Origin: Paraburkholderia caledonica NBRC 102488
GTDB taxonomy: Bacteria > Pseudomonadota > Gammaproteobacteria > Burkholderiales > Burkholderiaceae
Assembly (NCBI RefSeq): GCF_000685095.1
Contig: NZ_BAYE01000025.1
Coordinates: 20,216 to 84,215 of the forward strand
Length of the DNA stretch: 64,000 bases
Direction of reading: 5' to 3'
The notes under the pieces are model-generated. The model was not told where the DNA came from and did no database searches. It saw only the letters and a program-made list of their open reading frames with translations. Position 1 is the first letter of the stretch, and each line of letters starts with the position of its first letter. Below, in pieces: positions 43,457 through 52,179 of the stretch. A program made the position numbers and the translations under genes.

Positions 43457-43957
43457 ATGACCCGACTACGCCACCTGCAGGCGCAGCACTCGGTGGGACG
43501 CTGGATTTCGTATCTCGTCCTGCTCGCGCTCGCGTTGCGCCTGCTCCTACCTACAGGACTGATGCTCGACACGAGCACAGAGGGTGACAACCCGGGCCTG
43601 GTGATTTGCAGTGGGCACGGCCCGCTCGTGCTGCCCGCCGCGTTCGTCGACAGCAACGCAGACTTCACACCCGATAGCCAGGCGACCAGCACTTTCAAGC
43701 GTGCGGCCTCGCTATCCAGCGGTGCGCACAGCACCCCGGCCTCGCCCGATCCTGCCCACACTGGCAACACGGCATCCAACGAAATCTGTCCTTTCAGCGC
43801 CGCCTTCGTGCTCGCGCTGACTGCGATTGCCATCATCCTGGCCTTCTGCCATTTCGCCGCGCTGATCGTTGCGCGGTATCGTCGGCAGACGTTCATCTTC
43901 ATTCAGCGGCTTTTCCGCTCGTCACACAGCGCTCGCGCTCCCCCACTGTTCGCCTGA
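43457..43957 (+). CDS. DUF2946-like membrane-anchored protein
   Basis: The 166-residue protein has an N-terminal helix (WISYLVLLALALRLLLPTGL) and a polar middle with VICSGHGPLVLP. An ICPFSAAFVLALTAIAIILA segment forms a second helix, and the tail ends HSARAPPLFA. The C-P-F-S and SARAPP motifs resemble the DUF2946 proteins found next to TonB receptors. The cysteine and histidine residues could bind a metal ion in the periplasm. It follows the NiCoT gene and precedes a tiny membrane protein and TonB-dependent receptors. Confidence 0.65.
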   Translation: MTRLRHLQAQHSVGRWISYLVLLALALRLLLPTGLMLDTSTEGDNPGLVICSGHGPLVLPAAFVDSNADFTPDSQATSTFKRAASLSSGAHSTPASPDPAHTGNTASNEICPFSAAFVLALTAIAIILAFCHFAALIVARYRRQTFIFIQRLFRSSHSARAPPLFA

Positions 43958-44235
43958 ACCGATGTGCCACCGGCAGTGCGAAAACGCGCTTGTCGTCCGC
44001 ACATTCCGGTTGCTTCCTGACATTTGACACCTGAAGTTTCGCTCTCGTAAGAGCGGTGCTGGACTTCATTCGTCCAGCTGTTCTGGTGACGTGGCCAAGG
44101 CGCAATCGACAGTAGCAACCGAAGAGAGCAAGGGTCCCCTCCCGGGGCCCGACACCGAAACTCGGCCGGGCGTCGTGGTGAGCCGCGTACGCGTGATTCG
44201 CCCAGGTCCGGACCGGCACTCGATCGAGAGCGCAT

Positions 44236-44418
44236 ATGAAACGAGAACGTCGTTCGATTCTGGAACTCATCCTTCGCTACAAGACCCATCTGAATATCGG
44301 TGCCTTCCTCGCGGTCGCCCTTTGGGCAGCCTGGATTGCATGGATGACACGTCCAGGCGAAATCGATATCCCCGCTTCGGGAACCGGACCGATCTGCTGC
44401 ATGCGTCAGGTGCACTAG
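44236..44418 (+). CDS. Small membrane protein with C-terminal cysteine pair (60 residues)
   Basis: The ATG at 44236 follows a GAGAG site. The protein has a basic N-terminus (MKRERRSILELILRYKTHLN), one hydrophobic helix (IGAFLAVALWAAWIAWM) and a short outside tail ending GPICCMRQVH. The Cys-Cys pair, Met and His at the end suggest metal or thiol chemistry, in line with its neighbours. It has no family I know. It lies between the DUF2946-like gene and the first TonB receptor. Confidence 0.5.
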   Translation: MKRERRSILELILRYKTHLNIGAFLAVALWAAWIAWMTRPGEIDIPASGTGPICCMRQVH

Positions 44419-44665
44419 CCACGCTCTATTAGTCGGATCCTTCGAACCGTGAACGTTCTGTAGCGTCTCGCCCGCGCCTTCGCTCGACCGTGTCTAGGAT
44501 TTTGCGTCCACGGCGGAGCGCGAATGGGGTCTGCTCGCCATATTCCGTTCATTACCGGGCGCCGCCCAGCGAGCGCCAGACCTTCGCGCGTTCATGGCAA
44601 TCGACTTCGCTGCGACTGCCGGCGCCGCACGCGCGATCGCTTAGCCTCACGCACAACTTCACCTC

Positions 44666-46828
44666 ATGCTTACTCTGAAACTGGCCGCGGCCGCCTTGCT
44701 GACTGCCTTCTCGCTCGCCGGTCACGCGCAGTCCGTCGCGACCGGCACGTCGGCCCCGGGCTCTCAACCGATACCCGGCGCCGACACGCAAACCGGCACA
44801 ACGGCGGACACCGCGCTGCCTGCCATCCGTATCACGGGCCATCGCTACCGCTTCATCGCGACCGACACTGTGCTCGACAGCCGGTCGGCGACACGTACCG
44901 ACACGCCCCTGATCGAAGTGCCACAGTCGGTCCAGGTCGTGCCGCGCAAGCTGATCGAGGAGCAGGACGCGCGCACGCTGGCCGATGCGCTGGTCAACGT
45001 GTCGGGCGTGATGCCGAGTCAGCCCGCGGAGAACGGTTTTGTCGCCAACATTGTGCGCGGCTTCCCGGCCGAAATTTACACGGACGGCTTGCCGATGTAC
45101 GGCATGAGCGCGGCCAACAGTCCAGCGAGCCTCGTCGGCATCGAGCAGATCGACGTGCTCAAGGGGCCGGCCTCGACGTTGTACGGCGGCGGCCTGGGTG
45201 CGCCGCTCGGTGGCCTGATCAATATCCAGTCCGAGCTGCCAGAAGCCGGGCGGGGCGGTTACGTAGCGATGCGCACGGGCAGTTACGGCACCGTCAACCC
45301 GTACTTTGACCTGACCGGCGCGCTGACTTCTTCGATCAACGCGCGCATCGCTGGCGAGTACGAGCACGCCGGAAGCTGGATCGATCAGGTCAGGAGCGAC
45401 AAATGGTCAGTGAAGCCGAGCGTGTCGTTCAAGCTCGGTCCCCGCACTACGCTGCTCGTGCAGGGGCAGTTCAACCACAGCAGTCAGCTCGAATACTCGG
45501 GGCTGCCCGCTGCCCAGGCGCTGGCCGGCCAGCTCGACCGGTATGCGTTCCCGGGCGCGCCGGTCGGCCAGCCGCGCACCTCGTTCGACAGTCAGCTCGC
45601 GACGGTCCAGTTGCAGCACGATTTCAACGACAACCTTCGGCTGACGCTCAGCGGGCGCTACTACCACAGCAGCATTCCCGAGTACGGCAGCTTCGTCTAC
45701 CCGGGCCTCTATCCGCCCGATCCGGCCACGCCAACCACGTATCCGATCTTGCCGCTTAACATGCAGACCAGCACCAACGAGGCCACCTTCGACGCTAACA
45801 TCCTGGCGACGGTCAACGCGTTGGGCGGCCATCACGAGTTGCTCGCCGGAATCGACTACGATCACACCGATTTCTTCTCCGGCATGGGGTTTACCGGCGT
45901 GCCCGTCGGTACACAGGACCTCGCGCAGCCTGCCTACAATCTCGCGTTCGGCTCGCTCGCACCACTGACGCTCACGCAGACCGATCGCTACCAGACAATT
46001 GCCGCCTACGTGCAGGATCAGGCGACCTACGGGCGGCTGCACCTGAGCGGTTCGCTGCGATTCACACAGCTCAATTTCCGCGAGGCGGAGCAAGGCACTG
46101 ACGCCACCTATCATCACGTTTCGCCGCGGGTGGGCGCCAGTTTCGACCTGATGCCGGGCGTGGCCGTATACGCTGCGTACGCGACCGCCTTTCGCGCCGC
46201 ATTCGGTTATGTGGGCCTCGGATCGCCAAAGCCGGAGACCTCGCGCAACGTCGAGGCGGGCCTGAAGCTGGCGCTGACCGACATCGGCCTGTCCGGCACC
46301 CTCGCCGTATTCCAGCAGACACGTGACAACGTGGCTACGCCCGACCCGAACAACCCGCTCTATTCGATCCAGACAGGCCAGCAGCGCGCACGCGGAGTCG
46401 AGACCGATCTGGTGTGGGAGCCGACGCCGGCGCTCTCCGTGCTGATGAACTACGCCTATACGCGCGCCACGGTGACCGAGGACAACTCGATTCCGGTCGG
46501 CGACACGCTCGCGCGCGTGCCGACACACAGCGGGCGCATCGCGCTGCGTTATCGCGTGCTGAACGGCCCCGCCCACGGCCTGTCGTTCGGCGCCGGCATG
46601 ACGGCATTCAGCGCACGCGAGGTTACGCTGCCGAACACCGTTGCGGTACCCGGTTACGCGCTGTTCGACGCGCAGGCCGAATACAGCTTCGGCCGTTACA
46701 CGATCGGTCTGTCGGCCGTGAACCTGGCCAATCGCCATGTCTATGCGCCCTACCAGTATCTTTCCTTCCCGGTGGTAATGCCGGTTCAACCGCGCTCCGT
46801 CTACCTGACGCTGAAGGCTGCAATCTAG
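44666..46828 (+). CDS. TonB-dependent siderophore-type receptor
   Basis: The 720-residue outer-membrane receptor has a signal peptide (LKLAAAALLTAFSLAGHAQS), a TonB-box-like AIRITGHRYR and a plug domain (RTDTPLIEVPQSVQVVPRKL, ADALVNVSGV, IEQIDVLKGPASTLYGGGLG). A 22-strand barrel follows, ending VYLTLKAAI; the final residue Ile rather than Phe is unusual. Barrel motifs such as LELGIKQD-like VEAGLKLALTDIGLSGTLAV and YALFDAQAEYSFGRYTIGLS are typical of siderophore receptors. It is 10 bases ahead of a DJ-1-like gene and close to a second receptor. Its metallophore is unknown. Confidence 0.93.
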   Translation: MLTLKLAAAALLTAFSLAGHAQSVATGTSAPGSQPIPGADTQTGTTADTALPAIRITGHRYRFIATDTVLDSRSATRTDTPLIEVPQSVQVVPRKLIEEQDARTLADALVNVSGVMPSQPAENGFVANIVRGFPAEIYTDGLPMYGMSAANSPASLVGIEQIDVLKGPASTLYGGGLGAPLGGLINIQSELPEAGRGGYVAMRTGSYGTVNPYFDLTGALTSSINARIAGEYEHAGSWIDQVRSDKWSVKPSVSFKLGPRTTLLVQGQFNHSSQLEYSGLPAAQALAGQLDRYAFPGAPVGQPRTSFDSQLATVQLQHDFNDNLRLTLSGRYYHSSIPEYGSFVYPGLYPPDPATPTTYPILPLNMQTSTNEATFDANILATVNALGGHHELLAGIDYDHTDFFSGMGFTGVPVGTQDLAQPAYNLAFGSLAPLTLTQTDRYQTIAAYVQDQATYGRLHLSGSLRFTQLNFREAEQGTDATYHHVSPRVGASFDLMPGVAVYAAYATAFRAAFGYVGLGSPKPETSRNVEAGLKLALTDIGLSGTLAVFQQTRDNVATPDPNNPLYSIQTGQQRARGVETDLVWEPTPALSVLMNYAYTRATVTEDNSIPVGDTLARVPTHSGRIALRYRVLNGPAHGLSFGAGMTAFSAREVTLPNTVAVPGYALFDAQAEYSFGRYTIGLSAVNLANRHVYAPYQYLSFPVVMPVQPRSVYLTLKAAI

Positions 46829-46838
46829 GAGATCCAGA

Positions 46839-47675
46839 ATGACCGACATGAACCGTCGCAACGCGGTCCTGCTGGCGCTGCTCGCGCCGTTCGCGATGAG
46901 CGCCGCCGCGCAGGCGCCGCAACCCGCGAGCACCATGACCATGCCCGACATGGGCCCCGAGATGAACAACGTGCATTGGGAGGGTAACGAACAGATCGCC
47001 ATGCTGATGTACCCGGGCATGACCGTGATGGATCTGATCGGGCCGCAAAGTATGTTCGGTGCGCTGATGGGCGCGAAAATTCACCTTGTCGCAAAGACAC
47101 TCGAGCCGGTCACGAGCGATGCCGGTGTGACCATTGTGCCGACTGCCACCTTCGACACCTGCCCGCGCGATCTCACGGTGCTGTTCACGCCGGGTGGCAC
47201 CGACGGCACACTTGCGGCGGCCAGCGATCCGGCCACGCTCGCGTTCATGCGGGACCGCGGTGGGCGCGCGAAATACGTCACCAGCGTCTGCTCAGGCTCG
47301 CTGATCCTCGGCGCCGCGGGATTGCTGGCGGGCTACAAGGCAACCTCCCACTGGTCGGTGCGTCACGTCCTGGCCGAATACGGCGCGATCCCGATCGAAG
47401 CGCGCGTGGTGCGCGATCGCAACCGGGTCACCGGCGCCGGCGTGACGGCCGGGCTCGATTTCGGTTTGATGATGCTCGCCGAGTTGCGCGACCGGACCTA
47501 TGCCGAATGCACGCAGCTCGTCAGCGAATACGATCCCGAGCCGCCGTTCAATGCCGGCTCGCTGAAGACGGCCCCGCCGGCCGTGAGGAAGGCGATGGAG
47601 GAACTACTGGCCGGCTTCACCAGGCAGGCCGAAACGCTCGCCGCGACTCAGGCCCATGGCACTCCGGCTGCATGA
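46839..47675 (+). CDS. Exported DJ-1/PfpI-family protein, isonitrile hydratase-like
   Basis: Behind an AGGAG site starts a 278-residue protein with a twin-arginine-like signal (MTDMNRRNAVLLALLAPFAM, then SAAAQAP) and a DJ-1/PfpI domain: IAMLMYPGMTVMDLIGPQSM, the acid at DLTVLFTPGGTDGT, and the nucleophile-elbow VTSVCSGSLILGAAGLLAGY with the catalytic Cys. This arrangement, together with TSHWSVRHVLAEYGA, resembles InhA isonitrile hydratases, which turn R-NC into N-formamides. Family members are normally cytosolic; export between two TonB receptors is unusual and suggests processing of an imported metal complex. Confidence 0.82.
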   Translation: MTDMNRRNAVLLALLAPFAMSAAAQAPQPASTMTMPDMGPEMNNVHWEGNEQIAMLMYPGMTVMDLIGPQSMFGALMGAKIHLVAKTLEPVTSDAGVTIVPTATFDTCPRDLTVLFTPGGTDGTLAAASDPATLAFMRDRGGRAKYVTSVCSGSLILGAAGLLAGYKATSHWSVRHVLAEYGAIPIEARVVRDRNRVTGAGVTAGLDFGLMMLAELRDRTYAECTQLVSEYDPEPPFNAGSLKTAPPAVRKAMEELLAGFTRQAETLAATQAHGTPAA

Positions 47676-47703
47676 CAGCGTAACAACAATTACACAGATC
47701 GAC

Positions 47704-49938
47704 ATGTACACAAAGAGCAAGATCGCCGCTGCGACGGCTGCCACCTTCCGACATTCCGCCCACGCAAGGCAGAACGATACGGCACGTATTCCCACCGGCC
47801 GCGCTCCATTGCGCGGCGCGATCTCTGCCGTCGCGGCCCTTGCAATCGCCGCGACGCCCTATGCGCGCGCCGACACGACAACGGACAGCGTGCAGAACAC
47901 GCCGTCCTCCGGAGCAGCCGCGTCGTCAGTGACCTTACCGGCCATCACCGTGAGCGCCGCGCCAGGCCTCACCTATGGTGCCGAAACGTCGGTCAGCACG
48001 ACGCGGACCGACACGCCGCTCAAGGATTACCCCGCATCGATTCAGGTCGTGCCCGCCGAGGTGCTGCAGGATCGGGCCGTGACGCGCATCGACCAGATAG
48101 CGGATAACGTGAGCGGCGTACACGCCGAGGCGAGTTACGGCGGCAACGGCGCTACCTTCTTCAATATCCGCGGATTCAGCGAAAGCAACGGCCTGCGCGA
48201 CGGCTTCCGTAACTACGGCTACTACGCGTTTCGCGACGTGCAGAACATCGACCGCGTCGAGGTGTTCAAGGGCCCTGCAGGCGCGCTGTATGGAGGCATC
48301 GGCGCCGTGGGCGGCTATATCGACACCGTCTCGAAGCGCCCCGAGCGCGACAACTTCGGCGAAGTCGATGTGACCGCGGGAACCGACGGTCTGGCCCGCA
48401 CCACACTGGACCTGAACCGCGCGCTAAACGAAGACCTGAGCGTCCGGCTGAACGCAACTGCCGAGACCGACTCGACGTTCCGCGACAACGCCGGCTCCCG
48501 TTCGTGGTCAATCGCACCGGCCATCAGCTGGGATAATCACCACGGCACGTCTGTGACGCTGCTGAGTGAGTTCAACCACCTGAACCGGGACGGGTTCGAC
48601 TTCGGGGTGCCGGCGGTCGTCAATTATCAGGATTTGTCCCGCACGCGTTACTACGGTCTTCGCGACGGCATGTATCCCGGGGTCGATGGCGACTACGGGA
48701 GGAACGATACGGTGTCCGAAACCTTGTTGCTCGAGCATGCGCTGTCGGACAACTGGAAACTGCGCCTGTCCGGACAGTACGCATATGCACGTCAGCTCTC
48801 GACACAGTCATTTCCCGACAGCACGACCGCCACGGGCAATCTGCTCGATTACTCCGTCTACAGCGGCGCGAACGAGGTATCGCGCCAGTACGCGGCCCGG
48901 GCCGAGGTGGCCGGAGGTTTTTTCACCGGCAGCCTGAAGCACTCGCTGCTCGCCGGTGTGGACTACGGCTACCTCAAAGTCAGCAGCGGCGGATCGAACG
49001 TTTCCAGCATGACGCTGGATCTGTTCAACCCCAATTACCTGTCCGGGCTGACCCCGGCCGATCCGTTGCCAGGCCATCAAGCGAGCGGCGCAGACTACGG
49101 CGCCTATCTGCAGGACATGATCGCGCTGACGCAGCAGATCAAGGTGCAGGCCGGATTGCGGGTGGACCGGTTTATCAATCGCGCCAACGAAAGCGGCGAA
49201 GAGACGGGGCGAGGCCAGCAGACGGCGTTCTCGCCGCGCGTCGGCGTAGTCTGGCAGCCGACAGACGGCACGTCGCTATTCGCCGACTGGAGCCGCAGCT
49301 ATTCGCCGAACGTCGGTCATAGCGGCAGCAACGTGACCTACGCAGCGGAGGTCGCCGAGCAGTTGGAGATCGGCGTCAAACAGGACCTGATCAGGAACCG
49401 GCTCAGCGCCAACCTTGCCCTGTTCAGCCTGAACCGCAATCACATCCTGACCACCGACCCAACCAACCCTTTACTGGAAGTGCTCACGGGCAAGCAGCGC
49501 AGCCAAGGCGTGGAGCTCGACATCGCCGGCAACATCACGCCGCAGTGGAAAGCTATCTTCACCTATGCCTACACACTCGCAAAGGTCACCAGCGATTCGA
49601 CGTATCCCGTAGGCGACCTTCCGAGCAATGTCCCACGGCACAGCGCAAGCCTGTGGACGGTTTATCAGTTGCAGTCGATCCCGGAGCTGCAGCTCGGGGC
49701 CGGCCTTTACTACGTAGGCTCGCGGGAAGCGACCTTACCCAACACGTTCAAGCTCGGTGGTTATCTGCGCACCGATGCGATGGCCTCGTACCAGCGAGGG
49801 TCATGGAAAACGCAGTTGAATATCTACAACCTGTTCAATCGCAAGTACTACACTGGCGGCTCGGCGGCGACTTTCGATTACACGCTGATGCCAAGCCCAC
49901 CGTTGACGGCACAGCTCACCGTGTCCTACCGGTTCTGA
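47704..49938 (+). CDS. TonB-dependent siderophore receptor
   Basis: Translation from the ATG at 47704 gives 744 residues; an upstream ATG at 47656 overlaps the previous gene and is less likely. The signal region is long (GAISAVAALAIAATPYARAD). A TonB box (LPAITVSAAPG) and plug domain (RTDTPLKDYPASIQVVPAEV; YGGNGATFFNIRGFSESNGL; IDRVEVFKGPAGALYGG) are followed by the barrel, ending PLTAQLTVSYRF with the canonical terminal Phe. It lies 28 bases after the DJ-1-like gene, so receptor, hydrolase-like protein and receptor form one operon. Its last 23 bases overlap the convergent LysR gene. Confidence 0.94.
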   Translation: MYTKSKIAAATAATFRHSAHARQNDTARIPTGRAPLRGAISAVAALAIAATPYARADTTTDSVQNTPSSGAAASSVTLPAITVSAAPGLTYGAETSVSTTRTDTPLKDYPASIQVVPAEVLQDRAVTRIDQIADNVSGVHAEASYGGNGATFFNIRGFSESNGLRDGFRNYGYYAFRDVQNIDRVEVFKGPAGALYGGIGAVGGYIDTVSKRPERDNFGEVDVTAGTDGLARTTLDLNRALNEDLSVRLNATAETDSTFRDNAGSRSWSIAPAISWDNHHGTSVTLLSEFNHLNRDGFDFGVPAVVNYQDLSRTRYYGLRDGMYPGVDGDYGRNDTVSETLLLEHALSDNWKLRLSGQYAYARQLSTQSFPDSTTATGNLLDYSVYSGANEVSRQYAARAEVAGGFFTGSLKHSLLAGVDYGYLKVSSGGSNVSSMTLDLFNPNYLSGLTPADPLPGHQASGADYGAYLQDMIALTQQIKVQAGLRVDRFINRANESGEETGRGQQTAFSPRVGVVWQPTDGTSLFADWSRSYSPNVGHSGSNVTYAAEVAEQLEIGVKQDLIRNRLSANLALFSLNRNHILTTDPTNPLLEVLTGKQRSQGVELDIAGNITPQWKAIFTYAYTLAKVTSDSTYPVGDLPSNVPRHSASLWTVYQLQSIPELQLGAGLYYVGSREATLPNTFKLGGYLRTDAMASYQRGSWKTQLNIYNLFNRKYYTGGSAATFDYTLMPSPPLTAQLTVSYRF

Positions 49939-50872
49939 ACGCCGGCCGCGCGCCCGTTGCGGCCTCGAATCCTGCAATCTCCCGGGTCAGTTCGTCGATG
50001 ACCCGTTCGATCAAGGCATCCGTCAGCGCGGATGCCTTGCTCCCTTTTTGCCGATATATGCTGTAGTTGATCGACAGCGCCGGTTCGAATTTCTTGATGA
50101 CCACCCCTTTCGCCGCCGTAGCGCTGGCGGACAGATAATCCACGACGGTTACCCCTGCCCCGGCCTGACAGAACGCGATGGCCGTTGCGGCAAGATTCGT
50201 CTCGATCGCGTTCGGGATTCTCAGATTCGCCAGCGCGGCGTGCCGCTCGATCTGCGCCACGAGCGGATCGGACGCGAGCAACGAGATCAGGGTAGCGTTT
50301 TCCAGATGCTCAAGCGTGACTACGTCGACATCCGCCAGGGCATGGCCTTCCGGCACCACGCACACCACTGGCACTGCGGGAAGCGTGCGCCGGACGACCG
50401 CTGGATGCTCGATGCTGGTCGTCACGCCGATCGCGAGATCGAGTTGATTGCGCCCTGCCCACTCCACGAGCGTCTGGGTGGAGCGGATATTGACCGTGAT
50501 CCTGACGCCGGGATGGTCGGCCTGGAACTTGTGGATGATGGCAGGCATCAAGCCACTTCCCAGCGCGGGAAGAATGCCGATTTTCAGGCGACCGGCTCGC
50601 AGATCGCCCAGATCCCTCGCCAATCTCATGATTTCTCTCGCCGAGATGAACGATCGCTCCACCTCGGCATAGAGCGACATCGCCTCGGCCGTCGGAATCA
50701 GGCGCTGCCGTTGCCGGTTGAACAGGCTATATCCCACTTTGGCTTCCAGGCGCGCGAGTAGTTTGCTGACGCCGGGCTGAGCGATATCGAGAAAATCCGC
50801 AGCTTTTGTGACCGTGCCGTGCTGCATGATTGCCGCGAAAACCTCCAGCTCGCGCAACGTAAAATCGCTCAA
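49916..50872 (-). CDS. LysR-family regulator (NocR/OccR-like)
   Basis: The 318-residue protein MSDFTLRELEVFAAIMQHGT has a helix-turn-helix (KAADFLDIAQPGVSKLLARL) followed by FNRQRQRLIPTAEAMSLYAE, which is characteristic of the OccR/NocR group of opine regulators. The effector domain follows (KIGILPALGSGLMPAIIHKF). It is divergent from the NocT/OccT-like binding-protein operon across a 383-bp region and probably activates it in response to the imported ligand. Its 3' end overlaps the TonB receptor gene. Confidence 0.92.
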   Translation of the reverse strand: MSDFTLRELEVFAAIMQHGTVTKAADFLDIAQPGVSKLLARLEAKVGYSLFNRQRQRLIPTAEAMSLYAEVERSFISAREIMRLARDLGDLRAGRLKIGILPALGSGLMPAIIHKFQADHPGVRITVNIRSTQTLVEWAGRNQLDLAIGVTTSIEHPAVVRRTLPAVPVVCVVPEGHALADVDVVTLEHLENATLISLLASDPLVAQIERHAALANLRIPNAIETNLAATAIAFCQAGAGVTVVDYLSASATAAKGVVIKKFEPALSINYSIYRQKGSKASALTDALIERVIDELTREIAGFEAATGARPAFRTGRTR

Positions 50873-51255
50873 ATCACACTCCTCAAAGTCCGCGGTTTTT
50901 CATGCCCGCCAATCCGGCACCGTCGTCGGCGCCTGCCGGCGCATACGTCGGTCGATCCGATCATAACCTTTCGAGATAAAGCAAAGAAGACGCCGGCCCC
51001 AGCCCACAGGTCGTGGCGCCGCTCTAGCGTTTCCGCCGCATCTGTCGTTGCGTGACTGCGCCCGGCTCGGGACGTGAGCGCCGTCCACTCGCCAATGCCA
51101 GATACAGCTTCCCAATTCATACCTTTTTGGAATGACCAACAAATTTTGCGGCAATTGAGCCCACCGCCCGGCCGATCCGACAATGGTTCAACGCTGCACG
51201 AGGCAGCGCCTGGCATCAGCCCGCCAACCCACGTCGAGACTCCACGGAACCGGAA
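50873..51255. promoter_or_regulatory. Divergent promoter region between LysR and opine-type operon
   Basis: This 383-bp region lacks a gene. A relatively AT-rich block (51110-51160, with CATACCTTTTTGGAATGACC) is the best place for promoter and LysR-box elements. I could not define a T-N11-A site with confidence. Confidence 0.4.
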
Positions 51256-52092
51256 ATGATGAACAACAGGATATTGAAACGCGCTGTGTGTCTGATCGGC
51301 AGCCTCTGCGCGCTGGCCACCGTTCAGCTGGCTGAAGCGAAGGATGTCCTGATCGCGTTTGAGGGCAGCTATACGCCCTGGAATTCCTCGAACCCGGACG
51401 GCACGCTCGGCGGATTCGAGCCGGCGCTGGCCAAGGTGCTGTGTGAGCGCGCCCATCTCAGCTGCAAGCAGATCGCCGCCGACTGGGACAGCATGATCCC
51501 GGCACTGAACACCGGCAAATTCGACGCAATCATGGACGGCATGGCCATCACGAACGCACGCAGGCAAGCGATCGATTTCAGCATTCCCTACGCCACCGTT
51601 ACGTCGAGTTTCGTCGCCGCCAAGGGCCGTGCCGCTTACTTCGGAAAGCTGGGGAGCGGACTCGTGACGATCAATTCCGAGGCCGACGCGAAAACCGCGC
51701 TCGCCACGCTGCGCACCGCCCTCAAGGGCAAGGTGATCGGCGTGCAGGCAGCCACCACCTACGTGCCGTTCGTTCGCTCGAACTTCGCCGATATCGGCGA
51801 AATCCGCGAATACCGCAGTTCAAAGGATCGCGATCTCGATCTGAAGAGCGGGCGGATCGATGCGTCGGTCGAGAACACCGTCTATCTCCTCAATAACACA
51901 GGGAGCGATCTGTCGCTGATTGGGCCGGTCATTGGCGGGAAGATCTGGGGCGAAGGCGTCGGTATGGGGCTGCGAAAATCCGACACTGCGTTGCGCGACG
52001 CATTCGACAAGGCGATCGCGTCAGTCAAGGCGGACGGCACGCTGTCGCGGCTTTCCCTGCAGTACATGAAAACTGATCTGACGCCGCGCTGA
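51256..52092 (+). CDS. Opine/basic amino acid ABC substrate-binding protein (NocT/OccT-like)
   Basis: The 278-residue protein has a signal peptide (LKRAVCLIGSLCALATVQLA, cleaved after AEA) and the family-3 binding fold: VLIAFEGSYTPWNSSNPDG, GGFEPALAKVLCERAHLSCK, ADWDSMIPALNTGKFDAIMD. The order and the ends GRIDASVENTVYLL, GMGLRKSDTALRDAFDKAIA and LSLQYMKTDLTPR follow nopaline/octopine-binding proteins. It starts the opine-type operon with the three oxidase genes but has no adjacent permease or ATPase. It may use the transporter encoded at 57.1-58.6 kb. Confidence 0.85.
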   Translation: MMNNRILKRAVCLIGSLCALATVQLAEAKDVLIAFEGSYTPWNSSNPDGTLGGFEPALAKVLCERAHLSCKQIAADWDSMIPALNTGKFDAIMDGMAITNARRQAIDFSIPYATVTSSFVAAKGRAAYFGKLGSGLVTINSEADAKTALATLRTALKGKVIGVQAATTYVPFVRSNFADIGEIREYRSSKDRDLDLKSGRIDASVENTVYLLNNTGSDLSLIGPVIGGKIWGEGVGMGLRKSDTALRDAFDKAIASVKADGTLSRLSLQYMKTDLTPR

Positions 52093-52179
52093 GGCATGTC
52101 GGCCGATGCGATCGGAACCATCATTCTGGATACCGAATGTTTCCCGCCAGCAATCTCCAGGCAACCATGGAAGCCCTGA

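Noticed and set aside
45407..47020. 537-codon minus-strand frame opposite the first TonB receptor
   Set aside because: Antisense shadow of a well-supported receptor gene; the composition is not protein-like.
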